NCBI RefSeq assembly: GCF_049801095.1
Contig: NZ_JBNAGH010000011.1
Coordinates: 18,747-82,746 of the forward strand
DNA length: 64,000 nucleotides
Direction of reading: 5' to 3'
DNA from: Dinoroseobacter sp049801095
GTDB lineage: Bacteria; Pseudomonadota; Alphaproteobacteria; Rhodobacterales; Rhodobacteraceae
Positions within the stretch are counted from its first letter, which is position 1, and each line of letters begins with the position of its first letter. The position numbers and the translations under genes are program-made. Positions 1-7,521 of this stretch are shown piece by piece. The notes beneath the pieces are model-generated. The model worked only from the letters and a program-made list of their open reading frames with translations. It did no database searches and was not told where the DNA came from.

Positions 1-250
1 CGATCAAGACAATCGTGCTTTGGCTGTCCCGGAGAGACCCGATCAAACCGCTCAGGTCCGTGGCCTGAATGGAGGCACCCAAGAAGGCGACTTCCAAGCT
101 CGTCCGGTTTGCCCGTGCGACGTCGAGCGCGGCGTCAATGCTCCTGCATATTGCGCTGGTCATGCCAAAAAAGCTCTCCAGCATTTCCGCAAGGTCCTGC
201 GCCTCCAGGGCATTTGTCGACAAGATCAGTGCGCGCGGCGCAGGTGACAT
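1..250 (-). CDS. Receiver-like protein, partial (runs off left edge)
   Basis: The first 83 codons are visible, from an ATG preceded by GGAG 8 bases upstream; the gene continues beyond the window. The N-terminus (PRALILSTNALEAQDLAEML) has the first beta strand and helix of a CheY-like receiver. The strand that normally ends in the phosphoacceptor Asp reads LEVAFLGAS, so that position is Gly here and the acidic pair after strand 1 is also missing. I infer a degenerate (pseudo-)receiver. Divergent from the Crp/Fnr gene. Family assignment rests on the pattern only and the C-terminus is unseen. Confidence 0.55.
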   Translation of the reverse strand, partial: MSPAPRALILSTNALEAQDLAEMLESFFGMTSAICRSIDAALDVARANRTSLEVAFLGASIQATDLSGLIGSLRDSQSTIVLI

Positions 251-336
251 CGGGCTTCTCCAGATCGCCGTCCGTCTCGAGTTTCGCAGATCCCCAAACA
301 CCTCGCATTAAACTATGACATACAGGAACGCTCAAA

Positions 337-1065
337 ATGACCATCGATTGCACGGCCTGTCCGCTTCGCAAAAAACCGCTCTTCACCAAGATCGGCGCGG
401 ATGAAGTCGCGTTCATGCGGAGATTCAAGACCGGTGAGATGAAGGTGTCCGCGGGAACACAGCTGCTGATTGAAGGGTCGAATGCTGCACAGCTCTATAC
501 CTGTCTTTCGGGCCATGGCCTACGTTACAAGACACTCGCCGATGGCAGTCGCCAGGTTGTCAGTTTCGTGCTGCCCGGTGACTTCATCGGGTTGCAAGCC
601 AGCGTCATGGGACAGATGCATCATTCGGTGGAAAGCACCACGGATATGACGCTTTGCGTGTTCAATCGCACGGAGATTTGGACCCTGTTCAAGTCCTACC
701 CCGAGCGTGCCTATGACATGACCTTCCTGGCCGCGGTCGAAGAACGTTTCCTTGGCGAGGCCCTTGCCAGCGTAGGACAGAAAGGGGCGCTGGAAAAAAT
801 CGCGTGGGCGCTGTTCCGATTCTTCTCGCGCGCAAAAGCGATTGGTCTTGTCCAAAAGAGTCAATGCGCGCTGCCCTACAAGCAGCAGGACCTGGCCGAC
901 GCTCTGGGGCTTTCGCTGGTCCATACGAACAAGACCTTGGCAGAGTTGCGCCGCAGGGGGCTCGCGGATTGGCGGGAGGGCAAATTGACGGTTCAAGATG
1001 AAGACGCGCTTGCCGCCTGTGGCATGGTGGACGAGATGGATGTCCCCGCGAGGCCACTTATCTGA
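337..1065 (+). CDS. Crp/Fnr family transcriptional regulator
   Basis: The 242-residue protein has a cyclic-nucleotide-binding-like beta-roll (about residues 20-135), a dimerisation helix, and a C-terminal HTH_Crp domain (about 165-220, recognition region DLADALGLSLVHTNKTLAEL). The N-terminus carries CTAC (Cys5/Cys8), as seen in some Fnr-like sensors, but the full four-Cys set of a [4Fe-4S] FNR is not obvious, so the ligand is unknown. It stands alone, divergent from the receiver-like gene and convergent with the small stress operon. No GGAAC/CGTT promoter is seen upstream. Confidence 0.85.
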   Translation: MTIDCTACPLRKKPLFTKIGADEVAFMRRFKTGEMKVSAGTQLLIEGSNAAQLYTCLSGHGLRYKTLADGSRQVVSFVLPGDFIGLQASVMGQMHHSVESTTDMTLCVFNRTEIWTLFKSYPERAYDMTFLAAVEERFLGEALASVGQKGALEKIAWALFRFFSRAKAIGLVQKSQCALPYKQQDLADALGLSLVHTNKTLAELRRRGLADWREGKLTVQDEDALAACGMVDEMDVPARPLI

Positions 1066-1131
1066 CCCCCGCGGCTGCAAACGCGCGTCAGGGCCATCGA
1101 GACGTGGGCTGGCTGCACGCCACGAAAAAGA

Positions 1132-1149
1132 CCTCCCCCGAGGGGGAGG
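1132..1149 (-). terminator. Rho-independent terminator of the 1.2-1.9 kb operon
   Basis: A CCTCCCCC/GGGGGAGG hairpin is followed on the minus strand by CTTTTTCG. It lies downstream of the PLDc_N gene and faces the end of the Crp/Fnr gene. Confidence 0.7.
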
Positions 1150-1239
1150 CCAAGTAGAAAGGCAGATGATTGGAAGGGGATGTACCATCTGCCAATGGGC
1201 GGCTGAAGGGCAGCGCAGCCGCAACCTGTGAAACCGTTC

Positions 1240-1434
1240 CTAGGCAGAGCGCTGCGCGCTGCGCGGACCGAAGAACAGCCAGATGAGAAAGCCGAGCAGC
1301 GGCAAGATCAGAACCAACAAACACCACAAGACTTTAGCGCCAGTGCTCGCGGTTGATCCGATGATCGACACGAAGGCCCAGATATTCAGGATGAGGAGGA
1401 TCAACCCTCCGATGCCGGTGATTTCGATACCCAT
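1240..1434 (-). CDS. PLDc_N small membrane protein
   Basis: A 64-residue protein with two transmembrane helices (about residues 5-28 and 34-55) joined by a short turn and ending in FLIWLFFGPRSA. This is the pattern of the PLDc_N family (N-terminal membrane segment of cardiolipin-synthase-type phospholipase D enzymes), here free-standing with no catalytic HKD domain, so a structural or envelope role is likelier than catalysis. It is the last gene of a three-gene operon, 21 bp behind the TUDOR gene. Confidence 0.8.
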   Translation of the reverse strand: MGIEITGIGGLILLILNIWAFVSIIGSTASTGAKVLWCLLVLILPLLGFLIWLFFGPRSAQRSA

Positions 1435-1455
1435 AAGGGGCTCCTTTCTTGGATG

Positions 1456-1668
1456 TCAGGCCGCGCTCAGTTCGGTGCTGCTCTTGAGCACCTGACTGCC
1501 ATCGGCTTGTTCGATCAGCAGGGCCGGGTCCTCGTCGTACCCGTTGCGCGTCACGTCAGTGCCCTTGATCGTTTTGGTGATTTTGCGGGTGTAGATCTGG
1601 GTGACTTTGCCTGTGGCCGTGCCATTGCCCCAGTTCCACTCAACGCTCTGTCCAACTTGAAACGCCAT
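1456..1668 (-). CDS. Hypervirulence-associated TUDOR-domain protein
   Basis: A 70-residue soluble protein beginning MAFQVGQSVEWNWGNGTATG, the usual opening of the small Hva1_TUDOR (DUF2945) family, whose fold resembles Tudor barrels; the biochemical role is unknown. I chose the ATG at 1668 because GAGGA precedes it; a TTG four codons upstream overlaps the previous gene's stop and would also work. Middle gene of the EcfG-type operon. Confidence 0.8.
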   Translation of the reverse strand: MAFQVGQSVEWNWGNGTATGKVTQIYTRKITKTIKGTDVTRNGYDEDPALLIEQADGSQVLKSSTELSAA

Positions 1669-1676
1669 GGCTGTCC

Positions 1677-1949
1677 TCAATGATTTCGCAGAGCGTCGAT
1701 CAATTCCGCCTTGCTCATGTCCGAGCGCCCCCTGATGTCGAGGTCCTTGGCCCGGTCATAAAGCTCGGCTTTGTGCCACTCCTCATAGGGAGGGGCGGTC
1801 CCGCCTTTGGACGCGGGGTTTTCCATGTGACCCTTGTCACTCGCGGCTTGTGCATTCGCGATGCGCGCGGCTTTTTCCTTGGACGCACCTTCGCGGCGCA
1901 GCGCCTCGTAAGTGTCATCGTCCTTGATCTGATGTCCGTGTTTCGACAT
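1677..1949 (-). CDS. Rho-N/SAP-like small stress protein (DUF7218-like)
   Basis: A 90-residue charged protein. The C-terminal 35 residues (YEEWHKAELYDRAKDLDIRG and on to DMSKAELIDALRNH) form the helix-extended-helix seen in Rho termination factor N-terminal/SAP-like domains, which bind nucleic acids. The N-terminal half (about residues 10-50) is Lys/Ala/Glu-rich. First gene of the operon; the EcfG-type promoter -10 element lies 47 bp upstream of the ATG. Confidence 0.75.
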   Translation of the reverse strand: MSKHGHQIKDDDTYEALRREGASKEKAARIANAQAASDKGHMENPASKGGTAPPYEEWHKAELYDRAKDLDIRGRSDMSKAELIDALRNH

Positions 1950-1996
1950 TGGGGTCCGATTTCTTTCGCAGGGTGATGCCCGGCACTCGGGTAACC

Positions 1997-2022
1997 AACG
2001 CGCGCAAGCGCCAAATGGTTCC
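1997..2022 (-). promoter_or_regulatory. EcfG-type promoter for the Rho-N/TUDOR/PLDc_N operon
   Basis: Minus strand reads GGAAC-N17-CGTT, matching the general-stress ECF sigma factor consensus. It sits just past the stop codon of the TrkA-like gene. Confidence 0.75.
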
Positions 2023-2023
2023 C

Positions 2024-2677
2024 CTAGGCGCAGTCGAAATGCTTTGCGGCGAGCGCGTCCAGGGCGTCGGGCGGACCGGCGATCAACAGGCAATCGCCCG
2101 GCGCGAGCTCCGTATCGGGAGCGGCCAGCGTTTCCTGCCCATCTCGGATCAGCGCCACCGGCAGGACAGTCTCCGGCAGGGACAGGGCATCCAGCGTTCC
2201 GGGGGGTGCATCCTCCGGGAAGGTCATCCGACGCAGGCGAAGTTCGTTCTGAAGGCTGATTTCCTCATCGATCTCGGACTTCTCCTCGAGCCCCTGACAA
2301 ATGCTGTCCGCAACCGTGGCATGGGGCGTGATCACATCGTCCAATTGCAGCTCGTGGCAGACATCCAACAGTTCTGGCGACACGATCTGCGGGATCACGC
2401 GCCCATAGCCGATGGACCGGGCCACGAGGGAGGCCAGGATGTTGTCATCGGAGGCATTCGTGAGCGCGATCAAGCTGTCCTCTTCGCCGGAGAATGCTTC
2501 GCGCAGGGTTGTCGGCAGCGTGCCGTCGCCCTCGATCATTCCGCAATCCAGCCGTTCGGACAGACGTTCCAAGCGGTCACGGTCGCGATCGATCAGGACC
2601 ACTTCGTGATTGAGTTCAATGAGCCGTTCGGCCGTGGCGATCCCGAACTTGGACCCTCCGACAATGACGATGCGCAT
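2024..2677 (-). CDS. TrkA-family NAD-binding K+ channel regulator
   Basis: A 217-residue protein: Rossmann-type RCK_N domain (about 1-120; MRIVIVGGSKFG is the nucleotide-binding loop, VVLID ends strand 2) followed by an RCK_C/TrkA_C domain (about 140-215). It would be the cytosolic gating subunit for the TrkH protein encoded immediately upstream (5 bp gap). ATG chosen over longer extensions because the Rossmann strand starts here and AGAGG lies ahead. One RCK module, so shorter than the two-module E. coli TrkA. Confidence 0.88.
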   Translation of the reverse strand: MRIVIVGGSKFGIATAERLIELNHEVVLIDRDRDRLERLSERLDCGMIEGDGTLPTTLREAFSGEEDSLIALTNASDDNILASLVARSIGYGRVIPQIVSPELLDVCHELQLDDVITPHATVADSICQGLEEKSEIDEEISLQNELRLRRMTFPEDAPPGTLDALSLPETVLPVALIRDGQETLAAPDTELAPGDCLLIAGPPDALDALAAKHFDCA

Positions 2678-2682
2678 GGGAA

Positions 2683-4149
2683 TTACCTCTGTCTGAACCA
2701 TGTGCGCGGCAGAACAAGCACGAGCACGGCAATGAATTCGAGCCGACCGAGCCACATGGCCAGGGTCAGTGCGAGTTTGAGATCGGGGCTCAGATCGGCA
2801 CTGACCACACCTGTGGAGAGCCCGACCGTGGAGAGTGTCGAGATCGTGTCGAACAGCGCAGGTAGCGCCGGATGTCCATGGGCGAGAAACAGGGTCCAGA
2901 CTGCGAGCATCGTGAGGACATAGAGCACTACCAGCCCCATCAGGCCGATCAGGGTCGCATCCGGGACGGGCCTTCCCCGTCGCCGGAGCGGGGCCACCGC
3001 TCGATCCGGCAAGCGCGCCGTGAGCAGGCTGTGGCGCACAGTGCGCAACAAGACACCCACCCGCATGAGCTTCAGGCCCCCCCCCGTGGAGCCGACATCC
3101 CCGCCCATCACCATCGCGACCACAAATAGCAACAAAAGTGGTCCGCCAAGAGGCATGGCACCGGTGGAGAAACCAGCCGTCGTCACCCCGGAGATCAGGT
3201 CGAGAAAGACCTCCGGGCCCAACTCGACGGTTTGAGGGAGCAGCAGAACCAATCCAGAGGCGATCAAGAACAGGAGAGCGCGTAGCATGCGCTGCAAGGC
3301 CCCCAGACGCCATGCATCCTGAAACCTCGCGCGCAGCAGATAGACGTAAAACAGAAGGGAAATAGCGCCGACCAGGCAGGACAGGATCACCATGGACTGT
3401 CCCACGAGACTGTAGCTCGCCAGACTGTCGGAGCGCGGCGCGAAACCGCCGGTGGAAATCGCCGACAACGTCAGCACAAGCGCTTCACCAGGATCTGGTA
3501 TGACCAGAACCGTCAGAAGCGTCAGGATCACGGTCAGCCCGAAATACACCCCGAGCAGTTGCCGGGCCTGCAGTCGGGTCGACGAGATGCGGTCTTCGTT
3601 ATCCATCCCGGCATCGCCAAGCTTGCGCGCCGACAGTCCCGGTGACACGAGCAGGGCGAGCACTGCCGTGGCCATGGCCAGCCCGCCGCACCACTGCATC
3701 CACGACCGCAGGACATGGGCAGAAAACGGCCAGCTGTCCGGATCCTGTGCGACCGAGAGACCGGTTGTCGTGACCGCGCTCATTCCCTCGAACAGTGCAT
3801 CGAGCGGGGCCATGCCAAGCGACATGAAAGCCGGGATCGACAGGACCGGCACCAGCACAAAAAGCAACGCCACGGTCACCATGGCCTCCACCTTGCGCAG
3901 ATCGCTTGGCAGGGCACGCCCATACGTGGCCAACCAGCCGAGGCCCGCGAGCACCACCGCCCCCATCAACCAGGTCGCCAGGTCCCACGCGCCTTCGACA
4001 GCAGCCCATATCGCCGGGGGCAAGAAGACCACGACGCAGGTGGGCGCATGTTTCGAAATGGTAATGAGCACGGTTGCGAAGCGCGCGCGCTGGATCAGCG
4101 TATCACTCCCCGCACCACTGCCGCGGGCGATCGAATTCGATCCCGTCAT
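2683..4149 (-). CDS. TrkH-type potassium uptake protein
   Basis: A 488-residue integral membrane protein with four pore repeats, each with a selectivity-filter-like segment: TTTGLS, STGGFA, TTAGFS, STVGLS. The GGDVGSTGGGLK segment after the third repeat is typical of TrkH/KtrB. Expected to import K+ across the inner membrane, gated by the RCK partner downstream. Upstream lies an EcfG-type promoter, which would tie K+ uptake to the general stress response. Confidence 0.92.
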   Translation of the reverse strand: MTGSNSIARGSGAGSDTLIQRARFATVLITISKHAPTCVVVFLPPAIWAAVEGAWDLATWLMGAVVLAGLGWLATYGRALPSDLRKVEAMVTVALLFVLVPVLSIPAFMSLGMAPLDALFEGMSAVTTTGLSVAQDPDSWPFSAHVLRSWMQWCGGLAMATAVLALLVSPGLSARKLGDAGMDNEDRISSTRLQARQLLGVYFGLTVILTLLTVLVIPDPGEALVLTLSAISTGGFAPRSDSLASYSLVGQSMVILSCLVGAISLLFYVYLLRARFQDAWRLGALQRMLRALLFLIASGLVLLLPQTVELGPEVFLDLISGVTTAGFSTGAMPLGGPLLLLFVVAMVMGGDVGSTGGGLKLMRVGVLLRTVRHSLLTARLPDRAVAPLRRRGRPVPDATLIGLMGLVVLYVLTMLAVWTLFLAHGHPALPALFDTISTLSTVGLSTGVVSADLSPDLKLALTLAMWLGRLEFIAVLVLVLPRTWFRQR

Positions 4150-4196
4150 GGGGTGACCATTGGGGCAGGGGGGTATGAGCCATACATCGGGCGACC

Positions 4197-4221
4197 AACG
4201 CCTGTATCACCGCGTGGTTCC
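4197..4221 (-). promoter_or_regulatory. EcfG-type promoter for the trkH operon
   Basis: Minus strand GGAAC-N16-CGTT, 48 bp upstream of the trkH start and back-to-back with a similar forward motif for the FNT gene. Confidence 0.75.
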
Positions 4222-4230
4222 ATCCTCTTC

Positions 4231-4256
4231 GGAACAAAGGGACCACGTCATCGGTT
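4231..4256 (+). promoter_or_regulatory. Probable EcfG-type promoter for the FNT gene
   Basis: Plus strand GGAAC-N17-GGTT, one base off the consensus -10 CGTT, 34 bp before the FNT start codon. Confidence 0.55.
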
Positions 4257-4290
4257 TGTCTTGTGACATCCACCACCCAGGACCCACACC

Positions 4291-5145
4291 ATGTCTCAGA
4301 CTTCCGATCCCGCGACAACGCGCGAACCGTTGACCGAAACGCCACAAGAGCAACGCCTTGTTGACCAGGCCTCGGCCATGCCCTCCCGCCTTGTGTTCGA
4401 AACGATCCGCCAGAGCGGAGAAGAGGAACTGAGCCGTCCGAATGCGGCCCTCTGGTTCTCGGGGATTGCAGCCGGTCTTCTGATCTCGTTTTCCGTTCTG
4501 GGCGAGGCGCTACTCCGCACCCATCTGCCCGACGCTCCATGGGCCTATATCGTCGAGAACTTTGGATACTCCCTCGGGTTCGTGCTGGTGATCCTCGGGC
4601 GGATGCAGCTTTTCACCGAGAACACGATCACAACGGTCGTACCCGTGCTCATCAATCCTTGCGAGAACCTCTTCCGGCGTACCGCACAGCTGTGGGGGAT
4701 CGTTTTGCTCGCCAACGTGGTCGGCGCGTTCTTGGCGGGCGGTTTCCTTCAATTCGCGCCCGTGTTGAGTGCCGAAGTTGCCAGCGCTGTTGCCGAGCTC
4801 AGCGCTCATGCGACCGGCATGGGGGTAGTCGAAGGCTTCGCACGGGGTATTCCCGCAGGGGTTTTGATCGCCGCCCTGGTCTGGATGATGCCGGTTGCGC
4901 GCGGCAACGAGCTTTGGCTGATCCTGTTGATCACCTGGCTGATCGCGTTGGGAGACTTCACCCATATCATCGCCGGGTCAGTCGAGATGGCTTATGTCAT
5001 GCTCGCGGGGGATCTGGGCGTTCTGAGCGCGGTCTTTTCCTTCTTCGTTCCGGTCCTGCTTGGCAATGTGGTTGGCGGGACGGCTGTGTTCACCATGCTG
5101 GCTTGGGCGCAAACCCGTGCCGAAGTTCCCGAGCCGGGCGCGTAG
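4291..5145 (+). CDS. Formate/nitrite transporter (FNT) family protein
   Basis: A 284-residue membrane protein with six predicted helices. FNT signatures are visible: GRMQLFTENTITTVVPVL in the second/third helix region and the late GNVVGGTAVF. The roughly 50-residue hydrophilic N-terminal extension resembles the YfdC-like subgroup rather than FocA or NirC. Substrate is uncertain (small monovalent anion). Alone between a possible EcfG promoter and a strong terminator. Confidence 0.88.
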   Translation: MSQTSDPATTREPLTETPQEQRLVDQASAMPSRLVFETIRQSGEEELSRPNAALWFSGIAAGLLISFSVLGEALLRTHLPDAPWAYIVENFGYSLGFVLVILGRMQLFTENTITTVVPVLINPCENLFRRTAQLWGIVLLANVVGAFLAGGFLQFAPVLSAEVASAVAELSAHATGMGVVEGFARGIPAGVLIAALVWMMPVARGNELWLILLITWLIALGDFTHIIAGSVEMAYVMLAGDLGVLSAVFSFFVPVLLGNVVGGTAVFTMLAWAQTRAEVPEPGA

Positions 5146-5170
5146 CCGCCCACGCTCCGCAAGACACGAA

Positions 5171-5203
5171 AAAAGACCCTCCTGCATCGCGGGAGGGTCT
5201 TTT
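5171..5203. terminator. Bidirectional rho-independent terminator
   Basis: AAAAGACCCTCC and GGAGGGTCTTTT form a 12-bp stem around a 9-base loop, with A tract and T tract on the two sides, serving both the FNT gene and the convergent small gene. Confidence 0.88.
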
Positions 5204-5220
5204 TCTATTGGCGGGTCGGG

Positions 5221-5403
5221 TCAGGCGGCCTTTTCGACAGCCTCTGCATCCTGGTGGTCCGGGCCATCCTTGGCGAGGCTGGATTTCGGCGCATCCGGAT
5301 CGGACAAGCGCTGTTCGACCTTGTGCTTGCTGGTCAGCGCGAAGGCGATCACGGCAAAGGCAGTTGCCAGAAAGAGAATGACGACAAGCTGGGTGATATC
5401 CAT
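5221..5403 (-). CDS. Small single-pass membrane protein, unknown
   Basis: A 60-residue protein with one N-terminal helix (about residues 5-24, VVILFLATAFAVIAFAL) and a charged cytoplasmic tail. Start set at ATG 5403 because AAAGGA lies upstream and the helix begins there. No family recognised. Single-gene unit behind an EcfG-type promoter, so a stress-induced envelope protein is inferred. Confidence 0.7.
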   Translation of the reverse strand: MDITQLVVILFLATAFAVIAFALTSKHKVEQRLSDPDAPKSSLAKDGPDHQDAEAVEKAA

Positions 5404-5437
5404 GACGGGTTTCCTTTTTGTGACGTTGTGCCGGATC

Positions 5438-5462
5438 AACGTCTGCTGGCGTGGCCCGTTCC
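5438..5462 (-). promoter_or_regulatory. EcfG-type promoter for the 60-aa membrane protein
   Basis: Minus strand GGAAC-N16-CGTT, 35 bp upstream of the start codon. Confidence 0.75.
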
Positions 5463-5472
5463 CTGGGGGCAG

Positions 5473-5499
5473 AAAAAAACGCCGGAGCATGTGGCTCCG
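5473..5499 (-). terminator. Rho-independent terminator of the 64-aa gene
   Basis: A CGGAGC/GCTCCG stem (5483-5499) with a 5-base loop is followed on the minus strand by seven T. Confidence 0.75.
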
Positions 5500-5523
5500 A
5501 CGCTGTCATGGAAAAAATGCGGA

Positions 5524-5718
5524 TCAGTTTTCGATCACCGCGCCCGTGCGACCGTCAATCCGCGCATCGGGTTCAACCGGCGGGGTGCCACGCTCGGCCA
5601 GAAGGAAAAGATAGCCGACCAGTAGGATCGCCGCGAAGGCGACGGCGGCGCCCATGCCCACAAGCGGGCCGATATGGCGCTTCTTTTGTGTTTCGAGGTC
5701 AGTATCGGGCGCAGACAT
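5524..5718 (-). CDS. Small single-pass membrane protein, unknown
   Basis: A 64-residue protein with a short hydrophilic N-terminus (residues 1-17), one hydrophobic helix (about 18-42, VGMGAAVAFAAILLVGYLFL) and an acidic tail. ATG 5718 is preceded by AAAGGAG. No family recognised. Single-gene unit with its own EcfG-type promoter and terminator. Confidence 0.7.
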   Translation of the reverse strand: MSAPDTDLETQKKRHIGPLVGMGAAVAFAAILLVGYLFLLAERGTPPVEPDARIDGRTGAVIEN

Positions 5719-5754
5719 GGGCTCTCCTTTGACGTTGTTAACTCTTGCCAAGGA

Positions 5755-5780
5755 AACGCACGGGCTGTGCTCTGGGTTCC
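5755..5780 (-). promoter_or_regulatory. EcfG-type promoter for the 64-aa membrane protein
   Basis: Minus strand GGAAC-N17-CGTT, 37 bp upstream of the start codon. Confidence 0.75.
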
Positions 5781-5800
5781 GCACCCTGACGACAGTCTCT

Positions 5801-6523
5801 TCAGATCGCCGCCAGCGCGGCCTCTGTGACCGCCGGCGATTGCAGGCGCTGTTCCGCCCGGGCGCGCGCCGCCACGACGAGGGCTCGGAATAGCGCGCGT
5901 TGACGTTTGGCATAGAACAGATGCTCGGGATGCCATTGCACGCCTAGCGCGAACGGGTCGGTCACGCGCTCGATCGCCTGAACCATGCCCGCACGATCCT
6001 GCGCAGCGATCCGCATACCTTCGCCAAGCCTGTCCACCGATTGGCTGTGCAGGGCATTCACGCGCATCGGTTCCATCCCAGCGATGAACGACAGCCGGGT
6101 CTTGTCGCAAACAGTGACTTCGCGTTTTGGCAGGACAGTGGTGATCGGTTTGGCATCAGGATAGACGCTCCAGGCGTCTTGATGCAGCGATCCGCCCGCC
6201 GCGATGTTGAGCATCTGCGCACCGCGACAAATGCCAAGCACCGGGATATTGCGCGCAAGGGCTTCTGTCGCCAATCCATGTTCCAGGGCGTCGCGGGCCG
6301 GGTCGAGGCGCGCTGTCGTCTTGATCGTCATGCCGTAGAGCTCAGGCGAAATGTCATCTCCACCGCCGATGATCATGCCATCGACCGCGTCCAGATCTGC
6401 GGGGCGCCCGGCTCCCCATCGCACGCCTCTGCCTCCGACCAGCCAGAGGTTCAGGTTTATAAACGGAAACACCCGCCAACCGGAGCGGCTGGAGGTCGTG
6501 ACACCGATCAGAGGACGTTTCAT
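5801..6523 (-). CDS. Class I glutamine amidotransferase / gamma-glutamyl hydrolase (PuuD-like)
   Basis: A 240-residue protein of the peptidase C26 / class I GATase family. Nucleophile Cys99 lies in LGICRGAQML and the other triad residues are His198 and Glu200 in VQWHPEH. PuuD-type enzymes cleave gamma-glutamyl amide bonds. The start overlaps the amidoligase stop by ATGA, so the two are co-translated, which suggests a hydrolase or ammonia-supplying partner of the ligase. Confidence 0.87.
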   Translation of the reverse strand: MKRPLIGVTTSSRSGWRVFPFINLNLWLVGGRGVRWGAGRPADLDAVDGMIIGGGDDISPELYGMTIKTTARLDPARDALEHGLATEALARNIPVLGICRGAQMLNIAAGGSLHQDAWSVYPDAKPITTVLPKREVTVCDKTRLSFIAGMEPMRVNALHSQSVDRLGEGMRIAAQDRAGMVQAIERVTDPFALGVQWHPEHLFYAKRQRALFRALVVAARARAEQRLQSPAVTEAALAAI

Positions 6524-7476
6524 GAAGCAACTCGTGATTGGGGGATCAGGAGGTCGGATACGATGCGCGCCCACTTTCGGGACCCGCCGAACATCTGTTG
6601 ACGATGCTGGGGCCATGCGGTGCAGAGCCTGTCCAGCAACTCCGGCGCTGCAGCCAGGGTTTCGACCGCGCGCCACATGCTCCACCCTTCGGCGAGCGAC
6701 CAGTCGGCGTCGTTGAGCCGGCAATCGGGCATACGGAAGTGAAAGGCCGGGCGCGCCGCGACCTTGAAGGCATCGGGATAGGCCCGCGCATAGGCGTCGG
6801 GGTCATGGAACTTGAAGAGCGGCAGCAAATCTAGACCGTGATTGCGGCTCTTGATGGCAGCTGCGTAGTGAGCGCATTGGGCCCCGAAACCTGCATCTGG
6901 TTCAGCTACCAGCGCATCCACTAGGCCAAGTGGCCAAGGGTTCACAAAGGGCAGGATTCGTCGCGTGCCATCGAGAGGCAGGGTTGTGCGCAACCACGGC
7001 TCCAGCAACGCGAAGGCGAGGATCGTACGGCGCGTGAACGCGTCGTCGGGCGCATGGGCCGCGACATTTAGATGTACGCCAAAGCCGCGCAGCATGCTGC
7101 GACCGGTGCCTTCGCCGCCCGCGCGACGCAGGGCATCGCAGAAGCGGTCCAGCTCTGGCATCTGGGCCGGGGTCAGCGGACGGGTGATCACCTCAACCGG
7201 GATCACATCCCGAGCAAGTCCCAGCCCGGTCTCAACCCAATTGGACGGATGATCATGGGCGAGGGAGATATCCAACTCCACGCGGATATCGCCCAACGCG
7301 GTATCGTGCACCGTCGCCGCGTGGCGCGCGTGCGCCCCGAGCGATCCGCCCAGTTCATTGAGGATCAGAGCAACGACCTGCGCTTCGCTCAAGCCGGAAA
7401 ATTCGAGCTCGACTCCGCAGCGGCGCGGCGTGCCATCCGGCATTTCGGGGAAGGGGAGTGCGGGAAAATGTGTCAT
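6520..7476 (-). CDS. Amidoligase (COOH-NH2 ligase family)
   Basis: A 318-residue protein resembling the glutamine-synthetase-fold amidoligase family, known to sit beside gamma-glutamyl GATases. Visible pointers are RRCGVELEFSGL near the N-terminus (metal/ATP-binding Glu pair expected), DIRVELD around residue 63, and GFGVHLNV around residue 131. It probably forms an amide bond on an unknown amino or polyamine substrate. Preceded by an EcfG-type promoter. Confidence 0.8.
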   Translation of the reverse strand: MTHFPALPFPEMPDGTPRRCGVELEFSGLSEAQVVALILNELGGSLGAHARHAATVHDTALGDIRVELDISLAHDHPSNWVETGLGLARDVIPVEVITRPLTPAQMPELDRFCDALRRAGGEGTGRSMLRGFGVHLNVAAHAPDDAFTRRTILAFALLEPWLRTTLPLDGTRRILPFVNPWPLGLVDALVAEPDAGFGAQCAHYAAAIKSRNHGLDLLPLFKFHDPDAYARAYPDAFKVAARPAFHFRMPDCRLNDADWSLAEGWSMWRAVETLAAAPELLDRLCTAWPQHRQQMFGGSRKWARIVSDLLIPQSRVAS

Positions 7477-7484
7477 ACTCCGAA

Positions 7485-7509
7485 AACGCCTGAAGGCTCA
7501 GAGAGTTCC
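7485..7509 (-). promoter_or_regulatory. EcfG-type promoter for the amidoligase operon
   Basis: Minus strand GGAAC-N16-CGTT, starting 9 bp upstream of the amidoligase ATG, so the transcript leader would be extremely short. Confidence 0.65.
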
Positions 7510-7521
7510 CTTGCCCGCCCC

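Noticed and set aside
1232..1258. GGAAC near the end of the PLDc_N gene as another EcfG promoter
   Set aside because: No CGTT lies 16-17 bases downstream on the same strand, and there is no gene start there.
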